A stretch of 62,841 nt of DNA from Anaerolineales bacterium UBA3082. Its GTDB lineage: Bacteria; Chloroflexota; Anaerolineae; UBA7937. Below are positions 23,410 through 31,765 of this stretch, piece after piece. The DNA is taken from contig DFBK01000006.1 in NCBI GenBank assembly GCA_002366595.1, positions 1,429-64,269 on the forward strand, read 5' to 3'. The position numbers were made by a program, and so were the translations under genes. The notes beneath the pieces are model-generated. The model saw only the letters and a list, made by a program, of their open reading frames with translations. It was not told where the DNA came from and did no database searches. Each line of letters starts with the position of its first letter. Positions within the stretch are counted from its first letter, which is position 1.

Positions 23410-24366
23410 TCAACGAGATCTCCATCGCCAAAGAACGCCTACCGGATAGCCAGCCATCTTGGCTATATCCCCTGTAATCCGTAGTAGGGGGACGAGGAGT
23501 AGGGCTTTCACTCTGTCGAGGGGGCTGAGCATGCGGAGCAAGGGGAGCAACCGTTTATAGGGCGTCCAGAGGTAGATCGCTGCTCCTATAAATAGACCCC
23601 CCAAAAAAAGGGGGTGGCGAAGGAAGCCCAAGGCAAGAAGCAAGGGCCCAGCACCAAGGTAGGAGAGGTAGCGGATGGCGTGGCGTCTCCGCCAGAGATC
23701 GGCTTTGCCGTCTCCGCGGGAGTATCTGTAGTATTGGCGGAAGAAAGCGGCTAGATGAGGACGGGGGCGGAAATAGACCACCGCCTGGGGAGCGAAGAGG
23801 AGTTTGAAGCCAGCGTGACGCAGTTTGAAGTCGAAGACCAAGTCTTCGCAGTAATCCAGCCACTCGGGATAGCCTCCCACCTCTTTCCAGGCCTCCCATC
23901 GGAAGGCGACGGAGCGGCTGGAGGGGAGAAACCGGTGGGGGTCTATCTCCGACAAGGTGGGCAAGACGGTAGCCCCTAGGACTATCTCGAAGACAGATTG
24001 GGGGGCCGGAAGGAAGAATCCGCTCACCACATCGATGGAGTCATCTTCTTCAAAGGGTAAAAGAAGGCATTTGAGCCAATCCGGATCCAACCTCACCCCG
24101 GCATCGGTGGAGGCGATGATCTCTCCCTGGGCTTGGGCGATGGCCGCGTTCCGCCCCTGGGAGATGTTAAACCCCTCACCTATTATGAGTTTGAGAGGGA
24201 GTTTCCCCTGGTAGGCGCGGATAACCCCCACCGTTCCATCGGTGGAGCCCCCATCGACGATGATCACCTCCTCCGGTTTCCTCGATTGAGCGAGGAGGGA
24301 TTCTAGGAGCCTCTTCATGGAGTCCGCTTCGTTTTTGACGGTGGTGATGAGGGATACTTTGAGCAT
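23410..24366 (-). CDS. Family 2 glycosyltransferase with membrane tail
   Basis: About 318 residues. The GT2 domain begins VSLITTVKNEADSMKRLLES, with VIIVDGGSTDGTV and ASTDAGVRLDPDWL as donor and metal motifs, and WLDYCEDLVFDFKLRHAGF as the acceptor/base region. Two hydrophobic segments near residues 240-275 suggest membrane attachment. ATG at 24366 has AAGGTGG six bases upstream; GTG at 24375 would overlap this site. First gene of the minus-strand glycan operon with a good promoter at 24384-24412. Confidence 0.9.
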   Translation of the reverse strand: MLKVSLITTVKNEADSMKRLLESLLAQSRKPEEVIIVDGGSTDGTVGVIRAYQGKLPLKLIIGEGFNISQGRNAAIAQAQGEIIASTDAGVRLDPDWLKCLLLPFEEDDSIDVVSGFFLPAPQSVFEIVLGATVLPTLSEIDPHRFLPSSRSVAFRWEAWKEVGGYPEWLDYCEDLVFDFKLRHAGFKLLFAPQAVVYFRPRPHLAAFFRQYYRYSRGDGKADLWRRRHAIRYLSYLGAGPLLLALGFLRHPLFLGGLFIGAAIYLWTPYKRLLPLLRMLSPLDRVKALLLVPLLRITGDIAKMAGYPVGVLWRWRSR

Positions 24367-24383
24367 CTTGGCCACCTTACCAA

Positions 24384-24412
24384 ATTATAGCCTGGAGGGA
24401 CGATGGTGACAA
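24384..24412 (-). promoter_or_regulatory. Promoter of the GT2-GT2-phosphotransferase operon
   Basis: Minus strand: TTGTCA (24407-24412), 17-bp spacer, TATAAT (24384-24389). It is divergent from the promoter at 24438. Confidence 0.8.
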
Positions 24413-24437
24413 ACGCTCGAGTAGGAAGATTGGGCGA

Positions 24438-24466
24438 TTGCCACCCCTAAGGAGGGGTGGTATAAT
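24438..24466 (+). promoter_or_regulatory. Promoter of the LysM / Thr-Pro protein pair
   Basis: TTGCCA (24438-24443), 17-bp spacer, TATAAT (24461-24466) with an extended -10 TG two bases before it. Confidence 0.8.
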
Positions 24467-24502
24467 AGCAACTAATCAGGGTCGGTTCTGGGGTGAGAGA
24501 AG

Positions 24503-24889
24503 TTGGGTCGTCTTTTCGGGAAAAGGGCTTTCCTGCGAGGCCGGGAATGGAGCATAGTGATCGTTCTTCTCCTCTCCAACTACCTGGTATTTAGTGCGCT
24601 GGGGGGAACGCTTGGGGATAGGGAGACCCTTCCCCTCTCTACCAGGACGCCCAAGCCCACCTTCACACCTACCCAGGCTCTCCCTCCGACGGCCACCTTG
24701 ACGCCCACTAATACGCCGGTACCGACAAGTACGCCTACCGCGGTGAGGAGCCATCTCGTGGAAGCGGGTGAGACCCTTAGTCGGATCGCGGAAAGGTATG
24801 GAACTACGCTGGAGGCTTTGGCCAGGGTTAATGCATTGGAGCCTCCCTACTATATTATTTATGAGGGACAGGTTCTGATCCTGCCCTAG
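24503..24889 (+). CDS. Membrane-anchored LysM protein
   Basis: A 128-residue protein with one N-terminal membrane segment (REWSIVIVLLLSNYLVFSAL, about 14-33), a Thr/Pro-rich extracellular linker (about 45-80) and a single C-terminal LysM domain (HLVEAGETLSRIAERYGTTL, then a final GQVLILP). LysM domains bind peptidoglycan or chitin-like glycans, so the protein probably contacts the cell wall. Translation appears to begin at TTG 24503; no ATG fits. It is followed 13 bp later by a second Thr/Pro-linker protein with a similar N-terminal anchor (both contain the segment WSIV). Confidence 0.82.
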   Translation: MGRLFGKRAFLRGREWSIVIVLLLSNYLVFSALGGTLGDRETLPLSTRTPKPTFTPTQALPPTATLTPTNTPVPTSTPTAVRSHLVEAGETLSRIAERYGTTLEALARVNALEPPYYIIYEGQVLILP

Positions 24890-24902
24890 AGGAGGGAACC
24901 CT

Positions 24903-25649
24903 ATGACCAGGAGACAGTGGAGCATCGTGGCGATTCTCTTTTTCGTTAACGCTTTCATCTTCACCACCCTCTTCATGTTTCTCCGGCAGGTCTATTTGAC
25001 CCCTCCGGAGGTGGCTGTAACCCCTACGCCGGCTAGGACACCTGCTTTCACCCCTCTTCCCACCTATACACCTACCCCGCTTCTCAGTCCCACCCCAACG
25101 AACACCCGGGTAGTCCCTCCGGCCACCGCCACACCGATCTTCACCCCTACCTTCACTCCAGCGCCTCCTACACCCACCTTCACCCTGGCGCCCCCTACCC
25201 CCACCTCTCCTCCTCCCACCGCCACACCCGTACCCCCCACGCCCACAATTACCCCGACTTTCACCCCTACGCCTACGCCAACGCCTTCTTTGCCCTACTC
25301 CCTTTATGCGACGGTCCGCTATGAGAATAACTGTGGACACACTTGGCTTGACGGCACGGTGTGGGATGCTTCAGGTGCTCCCAAACCTAACGTTAGGGTG
25401 AGGGCGTGGACCTATGGACATCTGTTAGATGACAAGGTAACCGGGTATAACCCGACGAGCGCGGGATATTACGAGTTCGTCTTGGATACGGTTCCTCCTG
25501 GACCGCGAGAGGTGATGGTGGAGGTGGCGATAGTGGATGAGAATGGCAACCTGCTCTCTCCTAAGGTCTCAGCCCAAACCACTGCCACCGATTGCGATAA
25601 CCCGAACGGGCGACAGCACGTCATAATAGACTTCATAGAGAACCCGTAG
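24903..25649 (+). CDS. Thr/Pro-stalk membrane protein with NCG C-terminal domain
   Basis: A 248-residue protein: membrane segment at about 6-27, a Thr/Pro stalk at about 40-135 made of TPTFTP-like repeats, then a ~110-residue beta-rich domain. The domain starts ENNCGHTWLDGTVWDASG, continues PNVRVRAWTYG and VTGYN, and has a second Cys in ATDCDNP shortly before the end. The same domain with the same two cysteines occurs on the lipoprotein at 29809 and the TPR protein at 60702. It resembles carboxypeptidase-regulatory or Cna-B-like folds in layout, but I could not match a family. Probably displayed outside the cell. Its stop lies two bases from the end of the convergent GT39 gene. Confidence 0.75.
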   Translation: MTRRQWSIVAILFFVNAFIFTTLFMFLRQVYLTPPEVAVTPTPARTPAFTPLPTYTPTPLLSPTPTNTRVVPPATATPIFTPTFTPAPPTPTFTLAPPTPTSPPPTATPVPPTPTITPTFTPTPTPTPSLPYSLYATVRYENNCGHTWLDGTVWDASGAPKPNVRVRAWTYGHLLDDKVTGYNPTSAGYYEFVLDTVPPGPREVMVEVAIVDENGNLLSPKVSAQTTATDCDNPNGRQHVIIDFIENP

Positions 25650-25651
25650 CG

Positions 25652-27991
25652 CTACTGGCGATAGATCACGTTGAGGGATGCTAGGAGGAGGGGTGAGGGT
25701 CGAAGTTCTTTACCCTGGGCGTCTCTAAACCGGAGCAGGAGTCGGTATCTCCCTGGAGGCGATGAGGGGATGAGGAGGTAGTGCTGGTCCCGCACGATCT
25801 CCTCTTGCTTCCAGGCGGTAGAGGGGTATCCTCCCTCTACCGGGGAGGTCTCTCGCCTAGTTACGGTCTCTCCTCGGGAGTCCGTCAATTCTATCGTCAG
25901 TAGGATCTCGGATTTTGGTTTCTCCCTGGCTTGCCAGAAGAGGGTCAGGTGTAAGGTGTCTCCTGGACGGAGCAGCGCTTGAGGGTCATGCTCGAAGCCT
26001 AGTTTCGATAGGTTGTAGCCCAGGAGCCTCAAGGGGCCAAAGTCGATCTCCAGGCGATGCTCCATCTGGAGGGCCTCTAGGGGAGGCGGGGTTTTGGGCT
26101 TTAGGACCCGAATAGGCGGGAGGAGGATGCGGTTGTCTGGCGCTTCTCTCCCTTCTTTTGTAGGTAGCCGCTCGCCGGAGCGAAGGCTATACATGCCCAT
26201 CTCCACCCTGTATTCTCCCGGCGGCGTGCCGGGCAGGATGAGGAGCCCATGGTTGTCGGCTATTATCTCCCCCTCTTGCCAAGTAGTGGTTATCCTGGCG
26301 CCCCCTCCGGGTTCCGCATCTCTTTGCCCCACGATATGGTCTTGGGTGTCGAGGAGGTGGATGAAGACCTTATACCGCTCCTCCACCGGCTCCAAGGCCT
26401 CCCAAAAGAGGGTGAGGGGTAAGATGTCGCCAGCCTCCACCTCCGAATTCAATAGGTTATAACCCAGAAATCGGATCCGGTCTCCCAAGAGAACCTCCCT
26501 GGGGTATTTTATCTCCTCGGAGGGGGTGGCTTTGGGGGTGGCATATAGGGCCAGACGAACGTTCCCATACCAGAGATCCAAGGCCTTGAAAGCCCGTCTA
26601 TCAAGCCACCCCTCTATGAAACGATCTGGGTCGCTTTCCTGAGTGGCCCAGAAGAGGGCGAAAAGGCGGGGGTGTTTGTCCGCTATCTCCTCCAGGGCTC
26701 GCTCGGTCTTTCTCTCATCGAGGGGCCGCTCTCCTGGAAGGGGGTAGATGGAGAGCGGGCCTTCATAATAATAGGAGAAGATGTCGATCTGGCCGGGGGC
26801 GTTGAGGAGGATGGCGTCCCCATCCTTGCTAGTGGCGGCGATATATTGAACCAGGCCACGATAATCATCCTTGGCATATTGGGGGTTGAAAAAGTAGTCG
26901 TGGAGAGAGAAACCGCTGGCCAAGGTCACAAAGAGGAGCAGGATGCCGCTAACCAGGTTACGGTTACGCTCCATCCAGACCCCGCTCACCCCCCTGGCCA
27001 AGAGGAGGAGGTAACCTGGCGTGGCTAAGAGAAGGAGTTTGGGTCTATATAGGGGGCGACTCAGGGAGAGGAGGTACATGACCAGGGGTGGGAGGAGAAG
27101 ATAGGTAAGGGCAAAGGCGATGGCGTAGCCCTCGTTTCTGCCTTTTTGGGGGATCAGCCCAAAAAGGGCGATGACCAAGAAGCCGATGAGTAAAGGGTCC
27201 ATCTGGGCGAAGAGACCGAGGCTGAAGATGCGCAAGACCTCTTGAGCGAGGAAATCGAGGCCTATAGGCTGGCTGATAGCCGGCCAGGTGCGAAGTTGCT
27301 CCCTAGCGAAGTTGAGCCAGGGGAGATAGAGCAGGATGACCAAGAGTTGGCTCAGGCTCCAGAGGGTAAGGGCACGCCATTTGCGGGCGGAAGGGGTGAG
27401 GAGGAGCCAAAGAGCGTAGGCCACGTTAGCCACTAGAAAGATGGTGAAGGCGAAGTAATGGGTGTAGAGGGCCGAGGTGATGAAGAAGGTGTAAAAAGCG
27501 AGAGTCGGCCAGAGGCTAGCCGCATGTTCCTCCCCCGTCGCCCTGGCGAACTTGAGAAAGAGAAAGAGAGAGATGGCTCCCAGAAGGGCCACGAGGATAT
27601 ACATCCTCGTCTCTTGGGAGTAGTAGACCTGAAAGGGGGAGATGGCGGCGAGGAAGGAGGCGACTAAAGCCACCCTATTATCGAAAAGGGCTATCCCCAA
27701 TAGATAGGTGAAAGAGACGAGAAGGAAACCGCAGAGAGCCGAGAGGGAGCGCACCGCTATTTCGCTACTCCCAAAGAGGCGAACCCAGAAATGGAGGAGG
27801 TAGTAGTAGAGAGGGGGGTGGATATCGTGGGCCGCGTCCCGGGCGATGGTAGCGAGATCGCGCTGGGCCAGAGTCACGCTAACCCCCTCATCAGACCAGA
27901 GGCTCTGGCCATCGAGTCGGAAGGAACGAAGGGCGAAGGCCAGGAAAAGGATGGCGCACAAAAGGGCTAGATTTACCTTGGACGAGGCCAT
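25652..27991 (-). CDS. GT39-like membrane glycosyltransferase with two C-terminal beta domains
   Basis: A 779-residue GT-C enzyme of the PMT/ArnT type. These use polyprenyl-phosphate sugars and act at the outer membrane face. After helix 1 comes the catalytic acidic motif LWSDEG (D34, E35), and DIHPPLYYYLLHFWVRLFG matches the second conserved loop. About 11-13 membrane helices run to residue ~400. The extracellular C-terminal half has two copies of a ~130-residue beta domain (IRFLGYNL...LTLFWEAL...VFIHLLD; LRLLGYNL...LTLFWQAR). Its 5' end overlaps the glycosidase-like gene by 19 bp, so both belong to one operon. Confidence 0.85.
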   Translation of the reverse strand: MASSKVNLALLCAILFLAFALRSFRLDGQSLWSDEGVSVTLAQRDLATIARDAAHDIHPPLYYYLLHFWVRLFGSSEIAVRSLSALCGFLLVSFTYLLGIALFDNRVALVASFLAAISPFQVYYSQETRMYILVALLGAISLFLFLKFARATGEEHAASLWPTLAFYTFFITSALYTHYFAFTIFLVANVAYALWLLLTPSARKWRALTLWSLSQLLVILLYLPWLNFAREQLRTWPAISQPIGLDFLAQEVLRIFSLGLFAQMDPLLIGFLVIALFGLIPQKGRNEGYAIAFALTYLLLPPLVMYLLSLSRPLYRPKLLLLATPGYLLLLARGVSGVWMERNRNLVSGILLLFVTLASGFSLHDYFFNPQYAKDDYRGLVQYIAATSKDGDAILLNAPGQIDIFSYYYEGPLSIYPLPGERPLDERKTERALEEIADKHPRLFALFWATQESDPDRFIEGWLDRRAFKALDLWYGNVRLALYATPKATPSEEIKYPREVLLGDRIRFLGYNLLNSEVEAGDILPLTLFWEALEPVEERYKVFIHLLDTQDHIVGQRDAEPGGGARITTTWQEGEIIADNHGLLILPGTPPGEYRVEMGMYSLRSGERLPTKEGREAPDNRILLPPIRVLKPKTPPPLEALQMEHRLEIDFGPLRLLGYNLSKLGFEHDPQALLRPGDTLHLTLFWQAREKPKSEILLTIELTDSRGETVTRRETSPVEGGYPSTAWKQEEIVRDQHYLLIPSSPPGRYRLLLRFRDAQGKELRPSPLLLASLNVIYRQ

Positions 27992-29679
27992 AATAAGTAC
28001 CCTAGGATCGCAAGCAGAGCCGCCACGGTGAGGAGGCCAAGGGAGCGGCGTATGAGGTAGATAGGGGTGCGACGGACTATCAAACCGTCGATGGCTGCTT
28101 GGTCGCTGACCACGGTGATCTCCACCTGGTGCTCGCCATCGGCCAGCCCTTCGACTATCGGTACCTCAACCTGGTATTCTCGCCGGAGAGTGGAGAGGTC
28201 ATATTCTCTTCTTTGACCATCTACGAGGGCCTCTAGGATGCCGGAGCGCCCATCTTTCACCACTACAAGGGAGAGGTCGGTGCCTCGGAAGGTGAAGGAG
28301 AGGGTATCTTCAGGGAAGCCGACTCGGTAGGCGCTCAGGGAGGCGCTCTCGTCGAACTCGGTCTCCCAACGGCCGTGGTAGGTCAGAGCCCAGTGGTCCT
28401 CCTGCTTGTACCCCAGCCCTATTACTGATTGGCTGGTGGTTAACTCTTTCAGGGCCCAATATACGGGATGGGGGGTGAAGTCGGGCTCCACCAAGCGAAA
28501 ATAGTAGAAGGGTTGGTCCTTCTCCCTATCGTCAGCCCGCTTGAAGAACCAGTAACAGATCACCCCCATCCAGGGCCATTCCTCCTGGGCTCGCTCATAG
28601 GCTCGGACGGTGTACTGGGCTTGCAACTCTTCACTAACACGACCATAGACCGGCGTACCGGGAAACCCCTCAGGCAAGGCGTTCCATCCCACCTCCGCCG
28701 CCCAGATGGGCTTATCCGCATCTCCGTTTCTGACCATTATCTCCCGAATCAGTTGGGGACGGGAGAAGTTAGTTCGGGAGGGATCTACCCGTCGGTCGTC
28801 GGGCCCCGTCCAAAGGCCGTACCCCTGGACGGAGATGATATCGAAGTAACCCTTGGCCCCGGCATCGTACATCTTTTGGAGGAAGACCAGATCGCTGAGG
28901 TTTTTTGGCCCCATCTCCGTGGTGGGGGCCAGCCCCGCGCTTATGATCACCGCTTCTGGGTCCGCCTCTTTGGCCCGGGTGTAGCCCACCTTTAGGAGTT
29001 CGGTGTAGGCCTCGGGATTGACGGGCTGTTTCCCCCATTCGGGGTAGATGTTTGGCTCGTTCCAGATCTGATAATATCTAATCCGTCCTCGGTACCGGCT
29101 GACCACAGCGTACACGAAATCCCCAAAATCATTCAGATCATCCGGGGGGGCGAAAGTGCCGATCTCGTCCCCTTGGGCTCGGCTCCAGGCAGGGGGGTTA
29201 TCTAGCCGGGCGATTATCTCCAAACCGTATTCCTGGGCCAACTCCACTAGGCGGTCATATTTCTCCCAGGCTGATTTTGGGGGTTGGGTGCGACGGTCCT
29301 GGAAATCCCCCTTTCCATGGATCTCTATATCCTCCCAGGGAAACTGCTGGCGTATCCAGTGAAAGCCGGCATCCCTAATCATCTGAAGAGAGCGCCTGAT
29401 CTTCGCCTCCTCCACCTCCTGCTCTAGGAAGGTGTTGACAGCATAGGGGTTTTGGCTAGTGCGGGCGATAGGTACATAGGGTTCTGTCTCCAGAGGAGGT
29501 TGCGTCAGGCGGAGAATGAGGAGAGCGCCCAACCCCTTAACTTGTTCCTTGAGGCTCTCTTCCCCGGTCCAGTTCCGGAGGAGGTTACGGGTGGAGCCGT
29601 GAAAGAGAAGGAATATTAAGAGGCTAGCCAAGATAATGGAGAGGAGGGTATAGCCCAGGATGGAGGCTCGCGATCTCAA
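27973..29679 (-). CDS. Membrane-anchored clan GH-A glycosidase-like protein
   Basis: 568 residues. There is one membrane helix near the N-terminus (about 8-26). The (beta/alpha)8 domain (about 75-420) carries the acid/base motif YYQIWNEPN (E208) and a nucleophile candidate PIWAAEVGWN (E329), the pattern of GH-A families such as GH39, GH5 or GH42. A beta-sandwich follows (about 430-535), and a second hydrophobic segment ends in WPRPR. Being between GT39 genes, it probably trims or remodels the surface glycan, but the substrate is unknown. It overlaps the downstream GT39 gene by 19 bp and has its own promoter at 29710. Confidence 0.75.
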   Translation of the reverse strand: MRSRASILGYTLLSIILASLLIFLLFHGSTRNLLRNWTGEESLKEQVKGLGALLILRLTQPPLETEPYVPIARTSQNPYAVNTFLEQEVEEAKIRRSLQMIRDAGFHWIRQQFPWEDIEIHGKGDFQDRRTQPPKSAWEKYDRLVELAQEYGLEIIARLDNPPAWSRAQGDEIGTFAPPDDLNDFGDFVYAVVSRYRGRIRYYQIWNEPNIYPEWGKQPVNPEAYTELLKVGYTRAKEADPEAVIISAGLAPTTEMGPKNLSDLVFLQKMYDAGAKGYFDIISVQGYGLWTGPDDRRVDPSRTNFSRPQLIREIMVRNGDADKPIWAAEVGWNALPEGFPGTPVYGRVSEELQAQYTVRAYERAQEEWPWMGVICYWFFKRADDREKDQPFYYFRLVEPDFTPHPVYWALKELTTSQSVIGLGYKQEDHWALTYHGRWETEFDESASLSAYRVGFPEDTLSFTFRGTDLSLVVVKDGRSGILEALVDGQRREYDLSTLRREYQVEVPIVEGLADGEHQVEITVVSDQAAIDGLIVRRTPIYLIRRSLGLLTVAALLAILGYLLWPRPR

Positions 29680-29709
29680 GATAGGTTCCCCTCTTTAGAT
29701 GGTAAGTCG

Positions 29710-29738
29710 ATTATACTTCACGGAACAAGCCGTCGCAA
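29710..29738 (-). promoter_or_regulatory. Promoter of the glycosidase-GT39 operon
   Basis: Minus strand: TTGCGA (29733-29738), 17-bp spacer, TATAAT (29710-29715). Confidence 0.75.
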
Positions 29739-29752
29739 ACCCTCAAGAGAGC

Positions 29753-29778
29753 AAGGACGCTCATTGATGAGCGTCCTT
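29753..29778 (-). terminator. Terminator hairpin after the Thr/Pro lipoprotein gene
   Basis: A perfect inverted repeat AAGGACGCTCAT / ATGAGCGTCCTT with a 2-base centre, 30 bp beyond the lipoprotein stop. The following T tract is weak on the minus strand. Confidence 0.65.
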
Positions 29779-29808
29779 GTCCTAATCATATCTCTTGCCA
29801 AGACGGGC

Positions 29809-30489
29809 TTAATACTGATATACGAACTTGATGTTGGTGAACTGGCCGTACACATCGCAATCTTCAAAGTGGATCTCGTGGGTATCTGAGCGGGGGTTAC
29901 CGTCGTTGTCCACTACATCAACGTAGAAAATGACCGCGGTATGGAAAAGATGGGGGTTTTGGATGTAGTTACCATAGGGAGCAAAGCCCCAACTGCCGTC
30001 GCCTTTGCTAACATAGTGATCGACGTTGTCGAACCAGCGAAGGCGCACTCTGATGTTGCTGGCCGGTGTACCCCCTTGGCCTATGACTAACCCTTCAATA
30101 TAGATAGTGCCACAGTTAGGGGCCTGTTGCATACTCCCTTGTTCGTACAGAAACTCATGGGGTATAGGCGTAGGGGTGAAGGTCGGGGTAATTGTGGGCG
30201 TAGGAGGCACTGGCGTGGCTGTAGGAGGAGGCGAGGTAGGGGTAGGAGGCGCCGGAGTGAAGGTAGGGGTGAAGGTCGGCGTAGGGGTAGGCGAAGGGAC
30301 TACTCGGGTGTTCGTTGGGGTAGGGGTAAGAAGGGGGGTGGGCGTGTCAGTGGGGATGGGGGTAAAGGTAGGCCTTAACGTTCGGGTGGGTGTGGGGGTA
30401 GGGGTGGGGGCTTGGCCTACGAGACTACCAAAAGAGCAACCCAGAACCGCTAACAGGATCAACAAAGCCAGGGGAACGCTCCTCTTCAT
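29809..30489 (-). CDS. Thr/Pro-stalk lipoprotein with NCG C-terminal domain
   Basis: A 226-residue lipoprotein. The signal peptide ends in lipobox LAVLGC (Cys 18). A Thr/Pro stalk of about 80 residues follows; its middle (LLTPTPTNTRVVP and TFTPTFTPAPPTPT) closely copies the stalk of the 24903 protein. The C-terminal domain starts APNCGTIYIEGLVIGQGG, continues NIRVRLRWFDNVDHYVS and WGFAPYGNY, and ends EDCDVYGQFTNIKF. It most resembles the C-terminus of the TPR protein at 60702 (WGFAPYG against FGFAPLG). Lipid-anchored, surface-displayed; function unknown. A TATAAT box (minus strand, 30520-30525) lies upstream. Confidence 0.78.
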   Translation of the reverse strand: MKRSVPLALLILLAVLGCSFGSLVGQAPTPTPTPTRTLRPTFTPIPTDTPTPLLTPTPTNTRVVPSPTPTPTFTPTFTPAPPTPTSPPPTATPVPPTPTITPTFTPTPIPHEFLYEQGSMQQAPNCGTIYIEGLVIGQGGTPASNIRVRLRWFDNVDHYVSKGDGSWGFAPYGNYIQNPHLFHTAVIFYVDVVDNDGNPRSDTHEIHFEDCDVYGQFTNIKFVYQY

Positions 30490-30936
30490 GACACTCCTCT
30501 CTTTCCCAAGGTTGCTAGAATTATATCACATTTTCTTCGAAGAAGGCAAGAAAATTCTACGGACCTCGATACGAGGTGAGGAAGAAGCGAGCAATTGTAT
30601 CAATCACACTGCGCCAGCACTCTATCCCTGAGCTGATAATTGTACCTCTCACCGCCAGCCAGAGTAGGCGGCCTGCTAGTGATGAACCCCATTTGCTCCG
30701 CTTCAGGCCCACCTCTCCCTCTCTCCAAAGGCCCGGCAACGAGCCATTGAACCTATCAAAGGAGAGCAAGGCCTGTGGCGAGCCTATAGACGTTACATAA
30801 TAAGATTAAAGTTAACTCTGTACGATTTACAAAAGGATGGTATACTTGGTGCTGTCATATGGCCAACCCTCTCTTTTGACTCTTTCGCCGAGCAAGCCTA
30901 CGAGGGCCAAGATCATCGTATGGGTAGGAGGCTCGC
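30490..30936. other. Gene-free stretch between divergent genes
   Basis: Holds the lipoprotein promoter (minus-strand TTGCCT at 30544-30549 and TATAAT at 30520-30525) and, toward the right end, a -10-like TATACT (30841-30846) that could serve the amidohydrolase gene. No gene or RNA was recognised in the rest. Confidence 0.5.
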
Positions 30937-31761
30937 ATGCCGGTCATAGATTTTCACCTGCGCCTCCTAAAATACGAGACCTATCAGCCCGGGGCTAAGG
31001 GTTATCTGGAGTCGGTCATCGGCGAGGATATGGAGGGGTATATCGCACAGATAGCCACGCCTGAGGTGGTGGTGGATATGCTGGAGGAGAGCGGGGTGGA
31101 TTATGCCGTAGTCCTGGCGGAACCGAGCCCCATCACCACAGGTATGATGAGCAATGAAGGGGTGGCGGAGTTCTGCCGGGCATCGGAACGGCTCATCCCC
31201 TTCGCCAACATCTCCCTCGGGATCCTGTAAGGAAACCCCTATCTGGTGGCCAGCCCGGCGGAGGAACTGGAACGGTGGGTGAAGGGACTTGGCTTCCGGG
31301 GCCTGAAACTCTACCCCACCTATCAGCATTTCTACCCTCTCTACGCCAGGGCAGAGGAACTGGGGATACCGGTGATAATCCACACCGGCTCTTCTGTCTT
31401 CCGCGGATCGCGGCTGAAATACGGCGATCCCCTCTTCATAGATGACTTGGCTGTGGATTTCCCTAACCTAGTGCTCATCCAGGTGCACAGCGGCCGGGGA
31501 TTCTGGTACGATCGGGCTTTCTTTTTAGCCCGGCTCCATGAAAACGTCTATATGGAGATAGCCGGACTGCCGCCCCAGAAACTCTTAACCTATTTCCCAG
31601 ATTTGGAGAGGAACTCCGCAAAAGTGCTCTTCGGCTCCGACTGGCCGGGGGTGAGGAGCATCAAAGCCAATATCGAGGCCCTGAGAGCCTTGCCCATAAG
31701 CGAGGAGGCGAAGAGGAAGGTATTGGGGGAGAACGCAGCCCGGATTTTGGGAGTTGAGTAG
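30937..31761 (+). pseudogene. Amidohydrolase (COG2159 type) interrupted by the 21-bp element
   Basis: Two in-frame pieces of a metal-dependent amidohydrolase. Part one (30937-31230) has VIDFHLRLL and PFANI; part two has GLKLYPTYQHFYP, IIHTGSS, VHSGRGF and FGSDWPG, giving the expected metal-binding His and Asp positions in order. Between them, codons 93-99 are exactly the 21-bp palindromic element at 31213-31233, which contributes a TAA stop. Removing those 21 bp gives FANINPYLVASPAEELERW, the normal family sequence, with no frameshift. So the gene was intact until a precise insertion. Unless the stop is read through, it is inactive. AGGAGG lies upstream of ATG 30937. Confidence 0.85.
31213..31233. 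repeat. Palindromic element, copy 7 (disrupts the amidohydrolase)
   Basis: 21 bp, TCCCTCGGGATCC then TGTAAGGA. It begins on the first base of codon 93 and ends on the last base of codon 99. No flanking target duplication is visible. Confidence 0.85.
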
Positions 31762-31765
31762 GTTT

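Noticed and set aside
25019..25300. Thr/Pro coding repeats (also 30150-30420) as tandem-repeat arrays or mobile repeats
   Set aside because: Explained by degenerate Thr-Pro codon repeats in protein stalks; open frames on other strands here are shadows.
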